Counted from the first letter of the stretch, positions 1-10,474 are shown. The stretch is 33,975 nucleotides of DNA from Reyranella sp. (GCA_022844015.1 JALHMO010000072.1:1-33975); one strand, 5' to 3'. Program-made: numbers and translations. The notes: a model not told the origin generated them from the letters alone.

Positions 1-1008
1 GCGATCGCGTCCGGCCTGGCGGTCGGGCGCCAGGCGGGCGGCTGGCTGGTGGCTGGCGAATCGGGGGTTGCCGTCGCCCTCGCTGCAGCGAACGAGCTCG
101 CGGTCGGGCAGGGCGGCATCGCGGTCGGCCTCGACCGGGTTGGGCGGATCGCGCTCGGCCGGCACGCCGTCGCGGTGGTGCGCGACGCCACCGGCAGCCG
201 GATCCGCGTCAGGCTGGGCGAGGGCGCGCTGATCGTCGTGCGCTATTTCGAGGCTGCCGGCGCGGCGCCGCGCTTCGCCGTGGCCCGGGCCGGCCCCGGC
301 GGGCTGCAACCCGACGTGCCCTATATCTGGGCGGACGGGACATTCCATCTCGAGAGCGCGTACATGGCGCCGGAAGGCGAGGGCTCGTCCGTTCCCGAGG
401 CGAGCGCCAGTGATGCGCTGCCCGATCCAGAAGCGTCGCCGCCGGGCGACATCTTCGTCTCTGATGCCGCCGACATCGTCATTGCCATGGACGATGGCTG
501 GGCAATCTCCGAAGCCGGCGCCCCGGCAATGGCGGGCGCCGGCGGCCTGTCGCGATCGTGGGAGGAGGCTCAGGCCGGCGACAGCGGCATCGCCATTACC
601 GGCGGCGGCAAGGCGCGCGTCGGCACTGGCGGCGTCGCCGTGTGCGACGACAAGCGCTACGGCACGGCCGACGCCGGCGACGGCGGTGTCGCGGTCGGCC
701 TCGGCAGCCGCTTCGGCATGATCACGGCCGGCGCGGCCGCCGCGGCGCTCTACGGCGGCTCGTTCGGCATCGTCATGGCGGGCCACGGCAGCGTCGTGAT
801 CGGCGGCTTCGAGAGCAAGGTCGAGGTCGGCGCGAACGGCATCGCGATCGCGAGCTGCAAGTGCCCGCTGGGCGGCCCTGGCAGCCTGCTCGTGTGCCGC
901 GACCGCGACGGCGACTTCAGATCGACTGTCGTCTCCGGGGACGGCGAGATCGCGCCCGAGTTCCTGCTGTGGGCGATGCAGTTCGAGCGTCAGCCGGACG
1001 CATCCTAG
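1..1008 (+). CDS. Gly-rich beta-solenoid-like repeat protein, 5' end missing
   Basis: The reading frame is open from the first base to a TAG at 1006-1008, so the gene very likely begins before the window; a GTG at 49 is only an internal possibility. The protein is built of short Gly-Ala-Val repeats of the type GGIAVGL, typical of a beta-solenoid. The first repeat block is followed by a non-repetitive stretch (roughly codons 75-120, with the motif QPDVPYIW). It resembles, from memory, the module that ends octapeptide GTATAGDxG repeat proteins. A Pro/Ser/Asp-rich linker follows, then a second repeat block (GIAITG, GGVAV, GGVAVGL, GIVMAG, GIAIAS) and a second cap-like ending (GSLLV...EIAPEFLLW). 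The protein thus looks like repeat-plus-cap duplicated. No enzyme motif is visible and the function is unknown. The next gene on the same strand starts 49 bases later. Confidence 0.7.
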   Translation, partial: AIASGLAVGRQAGGWLVAGESGVAVALAAANELAVGQGGIAVGLDRVGRIALGRHAVAVVRDATGSRIRVRLGEGALIVVRYFEAAGAAPRFAVARAGPGGLQPDVPYIWADGTFHLESAYMAPEGEGSSVPEASASDALPDPEASPPGDIFVSDAADIVIAMDDGWAISEAGAPAMAGAGGLSRSWEEAQAGDSGIAITGGGKARVGTGGVAVCDDKRYGTADAGDGGVAVGLGSRFGMITAGAAAAALYGGSFGIVMAGHGSVVIGGFESKVEVGANGIAIASCKCPLGGPGSLLVCRDRDGDFRSTVVSGDGEIAPEFLLWAMQFERQPDAS

Positions 1009-1057
1009 GACAGGTAAGGCAAGCCTCGGCGGCTTGCCGAGGGAAAATCGTCCCTCT

Positions 1058-2380
1058 ATGAACGAGCGTTCTGGATCTCTTGGGGAAGATGGCGTGAGCA
1101 AAGGCAAGCGCGTCGCGTTCAGCGTGGGGTTTGGCGCGATTCTGCTGGCCGTGACCCTGGCCGGGGTCGAGGTCCTGTCATCCTATTTCGTCCCGCCGTG
1201 GCCGGCCCGGGCGCTTAACCCCCGGCAACCGACGCCGCAGCTGACGCTGGCCGCGCCCTTCCGCAACCAGCCCTGGCTCGCCGAGGCCGACAATTCCTGG
1301 GGTCTGCGCGATGGCGAGCGCACGATCGCCAAGCCGCCGGGCGCATACCGTGCGCTCCTGGTGGGCGACAGCTTCGTCGAATCGCGATTCACGCCGCTGT
1401 CCCTGCCGGCGGCGGTCCAGCAGCGCGTCCCCGCCAAGGACCAGATCGAGGCGGTCAGCCTGGGCGTGGGCGCGACCGACACGCGCAGCTACTACTACCG
1501 CATCCGCGATGTCGCGCTCGCGCTGCAGCCCGATGCCGTGCTGCTGTTCATCTACGCCGGCAACGACTTCGTGCAGCCCGGCGACGGCTACTCGATCGTG
1601 CCGCGCCTGGTCGACGAATCGCCGGGCGGCGGGCTGGTCGGCATGGCGTTTCCGCGCACCAGCTGGCTGCTGGTCAACCGCCTCGGCATGGCGGATTTCT
1701 TCCGCTCGCAGGCCCGGGCGCCGGCCAATGCCGAGACCGTTCTGTTCGAGGCGGTCACGGCGCCGCCGGCGGAGCGGGTGAAGCGGGTCGTCTCCTACGT
1801 CAAGAGCTATCACTATCCGAACGTGCCGGAGGCGAAGCTCAGCGAAATCTTCTCGCGCGGCGACAACCGCTTCATCGACGTCGCGCTGCCGCAGCAGGGC
1901 CCCGAGCAGGAATACCTGCTGGACTGGATGTTCGGCACGCTGCTGAGCTGGGAGACCGGCGACTGGGAGGTGGCCAAGAACGAGGCCGACGCGGTCCGCC
2001 TGATGGGTACCGGCCAGGTCGATGCGACTTTCTCGTGGATCGAGGCGGCGCACCGACTGCTGCGCGCGCGCGGCGTCCCGATGGTGGTCTTCCTCATTCC
2101 GATGGGCAGCGTCGACCCCGACTACGTCGAGTTCTGGAAGCCATGGCCGCGCGCCTACAGCTGGAACATCATCTGCGACATGTGGGCCGCCCGGCTGGCC
2201 GAGAAGATCGGAAAGACCGACATGCGCTTCGTGAACCTGCGACCGACGCTCGAGGGCATCCCGGGCACCTATCGCAAGATGGACGGCCACTGGACCCAGA
2301 AGGGCGAGGCCGTCGTCGCTGACAAGGTCGCCGCCGAGCTCGAGGCTCTGCTACGCTCGCGGGGGACGGGGCCGCGCTGA
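1058..2380 (+). CDS. Membrane-anchored SGNH/GDSL-type hydrolase
   Basis: The 440-residue protein has a basic N-terminus followed by one hydrophobic segment (about residues 19-44), which suggests a signal anchor with a periplasmic catalytic domain. The SGNH marks are LLVGDSF with Ser105, the block YAGNDF (the Asn block), and near the C-terminus MDGHW with Asp409 and His411. Such proteins are esterases or acyltransferase-like hydrolases, often acting on acylated polysaccharides; the substrate cannot be told here. I chose ATG 1058 because it is preceded by GAGGGAAAA and gives a normal N-terminus; a TTG at 1034 would add 8 residues. It may be co-transcribed with the repeat protein upstream. A second anchored SGNH-like protein lies at 21107-22396 but shows little similarity outside the motifs. 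Confidence 0.82.
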   Translation: MNERSGSLGEDGVSKGKRVAFSVGFGAILLAVTLAGVEVLSSYFVPPWPARALNPRQPTPQLTLAAPFRNQPWLAEADNSWGLRDGERTIAKPPGAYRALLVGDSFVESRFTPLSLPAAVQQRVPAKDQIEAVSLGVGATDTRSYYYRIRDVALALQPDAVLLFIYAGNDFVQPGDGYSIVPRLVDESPGGGLVGMAFPRTSWLLVNRLGMADFFRSQARAPANAETVLFEAVTAPPAERVKRVVSYVKSYHYPNVPEAKLSEIFSRGDNRFIDVALPQQGPEQEYLLDWMFGTLLSWETGDWEVAKNEADAVRLMGTGQVDATFSWIEAAHRLLRARGVPMVVFLIPMGSVDPDYVEFWKPWPRAYSWNIICDMWAARLAEKIGKTDMRFVNLRPTLEGIPGTYRKMDGHWTQKGEAVVADKVAAELEALLRSRGTGPR

Positions 2381-2423
2381 GCGTTACGCTGGCTTCGGCT
2401 GCACACTCTCACATGGAAAGAAC

Positions 2424-2543
2424 CCGTCGTCCCGACCGGAGCCGAGCGTAGCGAGCGAAGTGGAGGGACCTTTCTTCCTGCAGTATTGGCAAGAAGGGTC
2501 TCTCGACTGCGCCGCCCTGTGGCGGCTTCGCTCGGGGTGACGG
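2424..2543. repeat. Imperfect intergenic inverted repeat
   Basis: Between two convergent genes, a left arm (about 2424-2475, starting CCGTCGTCCCGACCGGAG and ending GAGGGACCTTTCTT) is matched by an inverted right arm (about 2491-2543, AAGAAGGGTCTCTCGA ... TTCGCTCGGGGTGACGG). The arms agree at their outer 15 or so and inner 15 or so bases and differ in the middle, where the right arm has its own hairpin, GCCGCC-CTGT-GGCGGC (2511-2526). It has the look of the dispersed palindromes with ends like CCGTCxxCCCGA that occur in many bacterial genomes. It could act as a bidirectional terminator for the SGNH gene and the oxidoreductase gene, but there is no clear T-run. Confidence 0.6.
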
Positions 2544-2572
2544 AGAAATTGAGCAGCTGCGAGGGCGCCGCC

Positions 2573-4054
2573 TTACGGCAGCAGGACCAGCGGCCCGATC
2601 GTTCGGCGGCTTTCGAGGTCGCGGTGCGCCTGGGCGGCGGCGGCGAGCGGGTAGCGGTGGCGGATATCGAGGCGGATGAGGCCGCGGCGCAGGGCGTCGA
2701 AGGTCCGGCTCGCCATCTCGCGGAGCGTCGCCGGGTCGTCGGTGTAGTGGAAAAGCACCGGGCTCGAGACGGTGGCGGATTTCTCGCCGATCTCGCGGAG
2801 CGACAGCTGCTCGATCGCCCCCGTGGCGTGGCCGTAGCAGATCCAATGGCCGCACATCGCCAGTGCGGCGAGATTCTCGCGCGCGGCGGCACGGCCCAGG
2901 CCGTCGTAGATCACGTCGGCACCGCGGCCGGCGGTCGCGTCGTGAACGGCCGTGGCGAAGGCGGCGTCACGGCCGACGATGACGGCATCGCAGCCGGCGG
3001 CACGGGCAGCGCGCGCCTTGTCCTCGGTAGAGACGGTGCCGATCACCCGGGCCCCCAGCGCCTTCGCCCATTGGCAGAGCAGCAGGCCGACGCCGCCCGC
3101 GGCGGCGTGCACCAGGAGAGTCTCGCCGGTGCGCACGGCGTGCGAACGATGCAGGAGATACTCCGCGGTCATGCCCTTCAGCATCAGCGCCGCCGCGCTC
3201 TCCGCGTCGATGTCGTCGGGCAGCACGACGACGTGCCGCGCGGGCAGGGTGCGCACGCCGACATAGGCGCCCGGAGGGGCGCAGGCGTAGGCCACGCGAT
3301 CGCCGGGAAGCAGATGCGTGACACCGTCGCCGAGGTCCAGGACCTCGCCGGCCGCTTCCATGCCGGGCGGCGCAGGCGGCTCGATGAAAGGGTACTCGCC
3401 CGTACGCACATAGACGTCGATGTAGTTGACGCCGATGGCGGCATGGCGGATGCGAACCTCGCCGCGGCCCGGCGGCGGTACCGCGAGCGTGCGGGTCTCG
3501 AGGGTCTCCGGGCCGCCGAAGCGGCTCACGACTATGCCTTGGGTGGAGAGGGCATCGCCGGCCGTCGCGCGCAACGCCGGCGCGTTGGTTGCGCCGGGCG
3601 TCACGGGGGTTCCGGGCCGTCGGCGCAGGAAGGCGCGCAGGCCGTCGAAGCCGCCTTCGTAGACGCCCTTGCCGACCAGGTCGGCGAACTCCTGCTCGCG
3701 GCCGCGCGGCGCGTCGAAGGTCGATTGCCAGTGCCAGAAGGTGCGGTCGCCGTCGGTGACGCGCTTCAGCTGCACGGTGGCGACGTAGCGGCGCATCGGC
3801 AGGGTGGCGTCGAGGATGCAGTAGGTCGAGACGTGCTCGGCATCCGACAGGGCGAGAAGCTGCTCGCGGATGTGGTTGCCGTCTTTCAGCGTGAAGGAAC
3901 GCACGCAGCCCACCTGGTCCGACGGCTCGTCGTTCTCGATCGCCGACTCGGCCACCACGGGATGCCAGGCGGTGTGGCTGTTGAAGTCGCGCAGCACCGC
4001 CCACACACGCTCGATCGGCGCATCGACGATGGCGGACCGGGTGACGCGGATCAT
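2573..4054 (-). CDS. SRPBCC domain fused to zinc-less MDR quinone oxidoreductase
   Basis: The 493-residue protein has two parts. Residues 1-145 form an SRPBCC/polyketide-cyclase-like ligand-binding domain, co-linear with the separate protein at 4245-4682 (shared VAES, GCVR, LKDG, IREQLL, VTDG.RTF). Residues 170-493 form a medium-chain reductase of the quinone oxidoreductase group: GVNYIDVYVRTGEYPF (208-223), GMEAAGEV (231-238), the Rossmann motif HAAAGGVG (316-323) and, near the end, a segment IGPLVLLP. The catalytic-zinc Cys/His set of alcohol dehydrogenases is not seen, as expected for NADPH:quinone or enone reductases. A linker rich in Pro, Ala and Thr (146-168) joins them. It is the last gene of the long minus-strand train, separated from the preceding gene by hairpin element A. 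The substrate is unknown; the fusion suggests the SRPBCC part binds or modifies a compound handled by the reductase. Confidence 0.85.
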   Translation of the reverse strand: MIRVTRSAIVDAPIERVWAVLRDFNSHTAWHPVVAESAIENDEPSDQVGCVRSFTLKDGNHIREQLLALSDAEHVSTYCILDATLPMRRYVATVQLKRVTDGDRTFWHWQSTFDAPRGREQEFADLVGKGVYEGGFDGLRAFLRRRPGTPVTPGATNAPALRATAGDALSTQGIVVSRFGGPETLETRTLAVPPPGRGEVRIRHAAIGVNYIDVYVRTGEYPFIEPPAPPGMEAAGEVLDLGDGVTHLLPGDRVAYACAPPGAYVGVRTLPARHVVVLPDDIDAESAAALMLKGMTAEYLLHRSHAVRTGETLLVHAAAGGVGLLLCQWAKALGARVIGTVSTEDKARAARAAGCDAVIVGRDAAFATAVHDATAGRGADVIYDGLGRAAARENLAALAMCGHWICYGHATGAIEQLSLREIGEKSATVSSPVLFHYTDDPATLREMASRTFDALRRGLIRLDIRHRYPLAAAAQAHRDLESRRTIGPLVLLP

Positions 4055-4090
4055 GGCACCGGCGGCCGTGTCCTTGCGCGATCCTCATAC

Positions 4091-4219
4091 ACCTCCCCAG
4101 CTACGCTGGGGAGGTGTCGCCGTCTTACGGCGACGGAGGGGTCATGAGCCCGAGACTCGTGGCTCATGACCCCTCCGTCCGCGATGACGCGGACACCTCC
4201 CCAGCGAAGCTGGGGAGGA
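4091..4219. repeat. Five-hairpin palindromic element, copy A
   Basis: The gap between two minus-strand genes is almost filled by five consecutive stem-loops. H1: ACCTCCCCAGC (4091-4101) with 4105-4115. H2: GTCGCCGT (4116-4123) with ACGGCGAC (4127-4134). H3: a perfect 16-bp stem, 4135-4150 with 4161-4176, whose 10-base loop contains CGAGACTCG. H4: GTCCGCG (4177-4183) with CGCGGAC (4188-4194). H5: CCTCCCCAGC (4196-4205) with GCTGGGGAGG (4209-4218). The whole is also roughly palindromic. Copies B and C lie at 10349 and 13893. Confidence 0.9.
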
Positions 4220-4244
4220 GCGTGAAGAGCGGAAGGTGATCCGC

Positions 4245-4682
4245 TCAACGCCGCACCAGCGTCTTCAGCGAATCGAAGCCGGCCTGGAAGACGCCCTGGC
4301 CGATGGCGCGCGACAGCTCAGCCTCGCGGTCGGGGGCGCAGTCGAACTCGGCCCACCATTCGGCGAAGGTGCGGTTGCCGTCGGTCACCGGCGTCAGCTT
4401 CAGCGTGGCGATGTAGTTGTCGACGCCGAGCGGGCTTTCCAGGATCGAGTAGGAGCACTGGTAGTCGTAGTCCGACAGCGTGAGAAGCTGCTCGCGGATC
4501 ATGCCGCCGTCCTTGAGCCGGAAATTGCGCACGCAGCCGATGCGGTCGGCCGGCTGGTTACCCTCGATGCGCGACTCCGCCACGAACGGCGTCCACGACG
4601 GCAGGCCGTTGAAGTCGCGGATGCGCGCCCACACCGCATCGGCCGGCGCCTCGATGACGCTCGAGGTGTAGACCTTGATCAT
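4245..4682 (-). CDS. SRPBCC-family (polyketide cyclase/START-like) protein
   Basis: This is a 145-residue single-domain protein starting MIKVYTSSVIEAPADAVW, the usual opening of SRPBCC proteins (beta strand, then a helix with a VW pair). The family folds into a helix-grip with a deep hydrophobic pocket that binds or cyclises small ligands. It aligns without gaps, at roughly half identity, with the N-terminal domain of the neighbouring fusion protein at 2573-4054, so the two arose by duplication. Its ATG lies 6 bases after the stop of the flotillin gene, which implies translational coupling; the Shine-Dalgarno is poor. Element A follows its stop codon after 25 bases. The ligand is not known. 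Confidence 0.88.
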   Translation of the reverse strand: MIKVYTSSVIEAPADAVWARIRDFNGLPSWTPFVAESRIEGNQPADRIGCVRNFRLKDGGMIREQLLTLSDYDYQCSYSILESPLGVDNYIATLKLTPVTDGNRTFAEWWAEFDCAPDREAELSRAIGQGVFQAGFDSLKTLVRR

Positions 4683-4688
4683 CTGTCG

Positions 4689-6404
4689 CTATTCGCCCGG
4701 CGGGTTGGCCGGGACCGGCGGTCCGCTCGAGCCTTTCGTGCGGTCGAGCAGGCCCTGCGCCACTTGGCCGACATCGCCGCCGGCGACGCCGATCTCGCGC
4801 AGCAGCTGGTCGATCAGCGGCGCCTGGGCGCGGAAGCGCAGCGCCGAGTTCACGACGCTGTCGGCCAGGCCGACGCCGGCATCGCCCGCATGGTCGCTGC
4901 GGTTGCCGCCGCCACCACCGCCACCGAAGCCTTCGACATGCAGGATCTTGATGCCCTCGATACGCTCCATCGGCTTCACCGATTCGCGGATGATGGCGTC
5001 GAGCTTGTCGATCAGCTTCAGGCGCATGGCCGACAGGCGGGCATCGGCCGACAGCAGGTTCTGCGCCTCGTTCATCATCCGCGTGCCGTCGGCCTCGACC
5101 TCGAGGCGGATGCGCGAGGCAACGGCGCGGATCCGTTCGGCGTCGGCCTCCGCCTCGGCCTCGGCGCGCACCGCGGCGCCGCGGTCGGCGGCGGCGCTCT
5201 TCTCGGCCTCGGCGGCGACGGTGAGGCGCAGCGCCTCGCGCTCGGCCTCCTGCTGCGCCGTGATCAGCTCGACGCTCTTGCGCCGCTGCGCCATCTCGGT
5301 TTCGCGCGCCGTGAACACCTTCTCTTCTTCGGTCACGGCCAGTGCGCGCGCCTTGTCGGCCGCCGCCTGGGCCTCCGACTGGGCCCGCGACTGCTCGGCC
5401 ACGGCGACCGCGCGCTGCTGCTCGGCCGTCTCGATCGCCCTGCGGCGCTCGATCTCGAGCTCCTCGACCTCGCGTTCCTTGGCGATGCGCTGCTCCTCCA
5501 GCGCGCGTTCCGAGGCAATGCGTGCCTGCTCGATCGCCTGGCGCGACAGGATCTGGGACCGCTCGGCCTCCTGATCGCGATCGGCCCGCTCGCGCGTCAC
5601 GTGGGCGCGCTGGGCGGCGCGCTGGGTCTCGATATCCTGCTCCTGGGCGAGCCGCGCATGCTCGAGCGCACGGTCGATCTCGAGCGCCTGCCGCTCGGTG
5701 TCGAGATTCTTGTTGCGGATCTCGATCATCGTGTCCTGCTCGATGTCGTTCCGGATCTTCTTGCGTCGCTCGATCTGCTCGGTGAGCCGGGTCAGGCCCT
5801 CGGCGTCGAAGGCATTGGATGGATTGAAGAACTCCATGGCAGTCTGGTCGAGCTGGGTGAGTGACACGGTCTCGAGCTCGAGCCCGTTCTGCAGCAAGTC
5901 CTCGGCGACGACGCTGCGCACCCGCTTGACGTAGTCGCCGCGCCGCTCGTGCATCTCCTCCATGGTCATCTCGGCCGCGACGGTGCGAAGGGCGTCGACG
6001 AACTTGCCCTCGATCAGCTCGCGCAGCGCGTCGGGCTGCATGGTGCGCTGGCCGAGCGTCTGGGCGGCCGCGGCGATGGCGTCGTCGGTCGCCTGAACGC
6101 GCACGTAGAACTCGCTCACCACGTCGACGCGCATGCGGTCACGGGTGATCAGCGCCTTGTCGCGGCCGCGCGCCACCTCGAGGCGGAGCGTGTTCATGTT
6201 GACCGGGATGACCTCGTGCACGATCGGCAGCACGAAGGCGCCGCCGTTCATCACCACCTTCTGCCCGGCCAGGCCGGTGCGCACGAACGCGCGCTCCTTG
6301 GACGATCGCAGGTAAAGCCAGTTGAACAGCCAGACGACGATCGCCACGACGATGGCGATGACGACCAGTGCCAGGACAAAAGTGCCGAATTGGGCTCCGC
6401 TCAT
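4689..6404 (-). CDS. Flotillin/YqiK-like SPFH membrane protein
   Basis: The 571-residue protein has one N-terminal transmembrane helix (about residues 8-31), then an SPFH/band-7 domain (to about 200). It is followed by a very long charged Ala/Glu/Arg/Gln-rich coiled coil, and then a Gly-rich stretch with seven consecutive Gly before a short C-terminal tail. This order and length match the YqiK/flotillin-2 group, which forms oligomeric membrane microdomain scaffolds. A strong GGGAGG Shine-Dalgarno stands 6 bases before ATG 6404, overlapping the end of the upstream TIM-barrel gene (stop at 6418). Location inside a transport and catabolism operon is unusual, and no NfeD-type partner, the usual neighbour, is present. 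Confidence 0.88.
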   Translation of the reverse strand: MSGAQFGTFVLALVVIAIVVAIVVWLFNWLYLRSSKERAFVRTGLAGQKVVMNGGAFVLPIVHEVIPVNMNTLRLEVARGRDKALITRDRMRVDVVSEFYVRVQATDDAIAAAAQTLGQRTMQPDALRELIEGKFVDALRTVAAEMTMEEMHERRGDYVKRVRSVVAEDLLQNGLELETVSLTQLDQTAMEFFNPSNAFDAEGLTRLTEQIERRKKIRNDIEQDTMIEIRNKNLDTERQALEIDRALEHARLAQEQDIETQRAAQRAHVTRERADRDQEAERSQILSRQAIEQARIASERALEEQRIAKEREVEELEIERRRAIETAEQQRAVAVAEQSRAQSEAQAAADKARALAVTEEEKVFTARETEMAQRRKSVELITAQQEAEREALRLTVAAEAEKSAAADRGAAVRAEAEAEADAERIRAVASRIRLEVEADGTRMMNEAQNLLSADARLSAMRLKLIDKLDAIIRESVKPMERIEGIKILHVEGFGGGGGGGNRSDHAGDAGVGLADSVVNSALRFRAQAPLIDQLLREIGVAGGDVGQVAQGLLDRTKGSSGPPVPANPPGE

Positions 6405-6417
6405 GGGATCCTCCCGC

Positions 6418-7248
6418 CTATCTCTTGATCTTCTTGAACCGACGAGTCGTCTCGACCAGCGCCTGCTCGGTCGGCAGGCGCTCCATGCTCGAGGCGCCGT
6501 AGAAGCCGTTGCAGTCCGGGCACTGCGTCAGGATGAAGCGCGCATCCTCGGGCGTGGCGATCGGCCCGCCGTGGCACAGCACGATGATGTCCGGGGTCAC
6601 GCGTCGCGCCGCCGCCGTCCACGCCTTGATCAGCGGCACGCAGTCGGCGAGCGCGAGGCCGGTCGCGGCGCCGATGCTGCCGCCGGCCGTCAAGCCCATG
6701 TGGCAGACCACGATGTCGGCACCGGCCTCGGCCATCGCCGTGGCTTCGCGCTCGTTGAACACGTAGGGCGTGGTCAGGAGATCGTGCTGGTGGGCGGCGC
6801 GGATCATCTCGACCTCGTGGGCATAGCCCATGCCGGTCTCCTCGAGGTTCTGGCGGAACTGGCCGTCGATGATGCCGACCGTGGGAAAGTTCTGCACGCC
6901 GGAGAAGCCGAGCGCGCCCAGCCGACGCAGGAAATCGTCGAGCACGAGGAACGGATCGGTGCCGTTGACGCCGGCCAGCACCGGCGTGTGCCTGACCACC
7001 GGCAGCACCTCGCGCGCCATCTCGAGCACCACGTCGTTGGCGTTGCCGTAGGCCAGCAGGCCGGCCAGGGACCCGCGCCCTGCCATCCGATAGCGGCCGG
7101 AATTGTAGATCACGATCAGGTCGATGCCGCCCGCCTCTTCGCACTTGGCCGAGAGCCCGGTGCCGGCGCCGCCGCCGACGATGGGTTCGCCGCGGGCGAT
7201 CATGCCGCGCAGCCGGTCGAGAATGTCCTTGCGGGAGATGCGGGCCAT
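6418..7248 (-). CDS. PEP-hydrolase-like TIM-barrel protein
   Basis: The 276-residue protein belongs to the family annotated as phosphoenolpyruvate hydrolase-like or TIM-barrel signal transduction protein. Visible marks are GGGAGTGLSAK near the N-terminus, LIVIYNSGRYRM, VLAGVNGTDPF, GVQNFPTVGIIDG, a segment with FNEREA, and CHGGPIATPEDA near the C-terminus. From memory, in plants and fungi this domain is the C-terminal half of Tm-1-type proteins, whose N-terminal half is the UPF0261 domain. Here that half is encoded by the gene immediately upstream. ATG 7248 is preferred over an upstream in-frame start at 7320: it lies 4 bases after the upstream stop and gives the family-typical start MARISRKDIL. 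The reaction is not established. Confidence 0.85.
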   Translation of the reverse strand: MARISRKDILDRLRGMIARGEPIVGGGAGTGLSAKCEEAGGIDLIVIYNSGRYRMAGRGSLAGLLAYGNANDVVLEMAREVLPVVRHTPVLAGVNGTDPFLVLDDFLRRLGALGFSGVQNFPTVGIIDGQFRQNLEETGMGYAHEVEMIRAAHQHDLLTTPYVFNEREATAMAEAGADIVVCHMGLTAGGSIGAATGLALADCVPLIKAWTAAARRVTPDIIVLCHGGPIATPEDARFILTQCPDCNGFYGASSMERLPTEQALVETTRRFKKIKR

Positions 7249-7252
7249 GGTC

Positions 7253-9540
<2,288 letters not shown>

Positions 9541-9544
<4 letters not shown>

Positions 9545-10335
9545 GCGTGCCGGCCTCCGCCCATGTAGATGGCGGCTACCTCGCCGTCGTTCTCGATTTG
9601 GTGCGGCGTGCCGTGCTTCAGGACGCGGCCGTTGTGCATGACCGTGACCTGCTCGACGACGCGCAGCGCGATGTCGAGGTCGTGCTCGATCAGGATGAAG
9701 CCCATGTGATCGGGCAGGGCGCCGAGCAGGGCCACCAGCTCGCGCCGCTCGCCGGGCGACAGGCCGGCCGCCGGCTCGTCGAACAGGATCAGCCGCGGCG
9801 CGCCGGCCAGCGCCATGCCGATCTCGAGCTGGCGCTGCTGGCCGTGCGACAGGCTCGACACAGGGCGCTGCGCCACCGGCTGAAGACGCACGCGCTCCAG
9901 CAGCTCGTCGGTCGCGACGCGCGAGGGGTGCGACGCACGCGGCCGGCGGAAGTCGAAGCGGCCACGCGCCACGCCGCGGACGGCGAGGAAGAGATTGTCC
10001 CAGACCGTGAGGTCGCGGAACAGCAGCGACGACTGGTAGGTGCGCCGCAGCCCCATACGGATGCGGTCGTAGGCCGGCACCTCGGTGATGTCCTCGCCGA
10101 AGAAGTGGACGCGGCCCGCGCTCGCCGGGAAGTCGCCGGTGATGACGTTGAAGAGCGTCGTCTTGCCGGCCCCGTTGGCCCCGATCACCGCCCGCCGCTC
10201 GCCCGCGGCCACCGTGAACGACACATCCTCGATGGCGCGCAACGCCCCGAAGGCACGCGTGACGCCCACCAGCTCGAGCGCGTCGCCGGTGGCGAGCGGG
10301 GTGGACGCGGGAAGGTCGGAGGTGACGATGGTCAT
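9541..10335 (-). CDS. livG: Liv-type ABC transporter ATPase (LivG-like)
   Basis: The 264-residue ATPase has Walker A GANGAGKT (52-59), the LivG-typical RRTYQSSLLF after the Q-loop, a signature in the form LSHGQQRQLEIG and Walker B LILFDEP. It closes with IEHDLDIALRV and a C-terminal YMGGGRHA; these features point to LivG rather than LivF. It powers uptake by the inner-membrane permeases encoded just upstream. Its Shine-Dalgarno (GGAGGA, minus strand of 10345-10350) sits at the very edge of palindromic element B, 9 bases before ATG 10335. A non-conserved N-terminal tail of about 18 residues precedes the ATPase domain. Confidence 0.92.
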
Positions 10336-10348
10336 GTCACTTCATCCT

Positions 10349-10474
10349 CCTCCCCAGCTCTCTGGGGAGGTGTCCGCGTCTTCGCGGACGGAGGGGTTAT
10401 GAGCCACGAGTCTCGAGCCCATGACCCCTCCGTCGCCGCATGGCGGCGACACCTCCCCAGCGAAGCTGGGGAGG
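10349..10474. repeat. Five-hairpin palindromic element, copy B (inverted)
   Basis: It has the same architecture as copy A but in opposite orientation. H1: CCTCCCCAG (10349-10357) with CTGGGGAGG (10362-10370). H2: GTCCGCG (10372-10378) with CGCGGAC (10383-10389). H3: GGAGGGGTTATGAGCC (10390-10405) with an imperfect arm ending at 10431; the loop bases ACGAGTCTCG are the exact reverse complement of the copy A loop. H4: GTCGCCGC (10432-10439) with GCGGCGAC (10443-10450). H5: CCTCCCCAGC (10452-10461) with GCTGGGGAGG (10465-10474). It fills the gap between the binding-protein stop and the livG start. Confidence 0.9.

Noticed and set aside
2486..4147. 553-residue plus-strand frame
   Set aside because: Antisense to the SRPBCC-oxidoreductase gene, which has clear motifs; also runs through element A.
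4091..4219. Reading the hairpin element as a CRISPR array or a classical terminator
   Set aside because: There are no direct repeats with spacers and no T-run after the stems; it is a symmetric palindrome set.
4236..5864. 542-residue plus-strand frame
   Set aside because: Antisense to the SRPBCC and flotillin genes; His/Arg/Leu-rich artefact.
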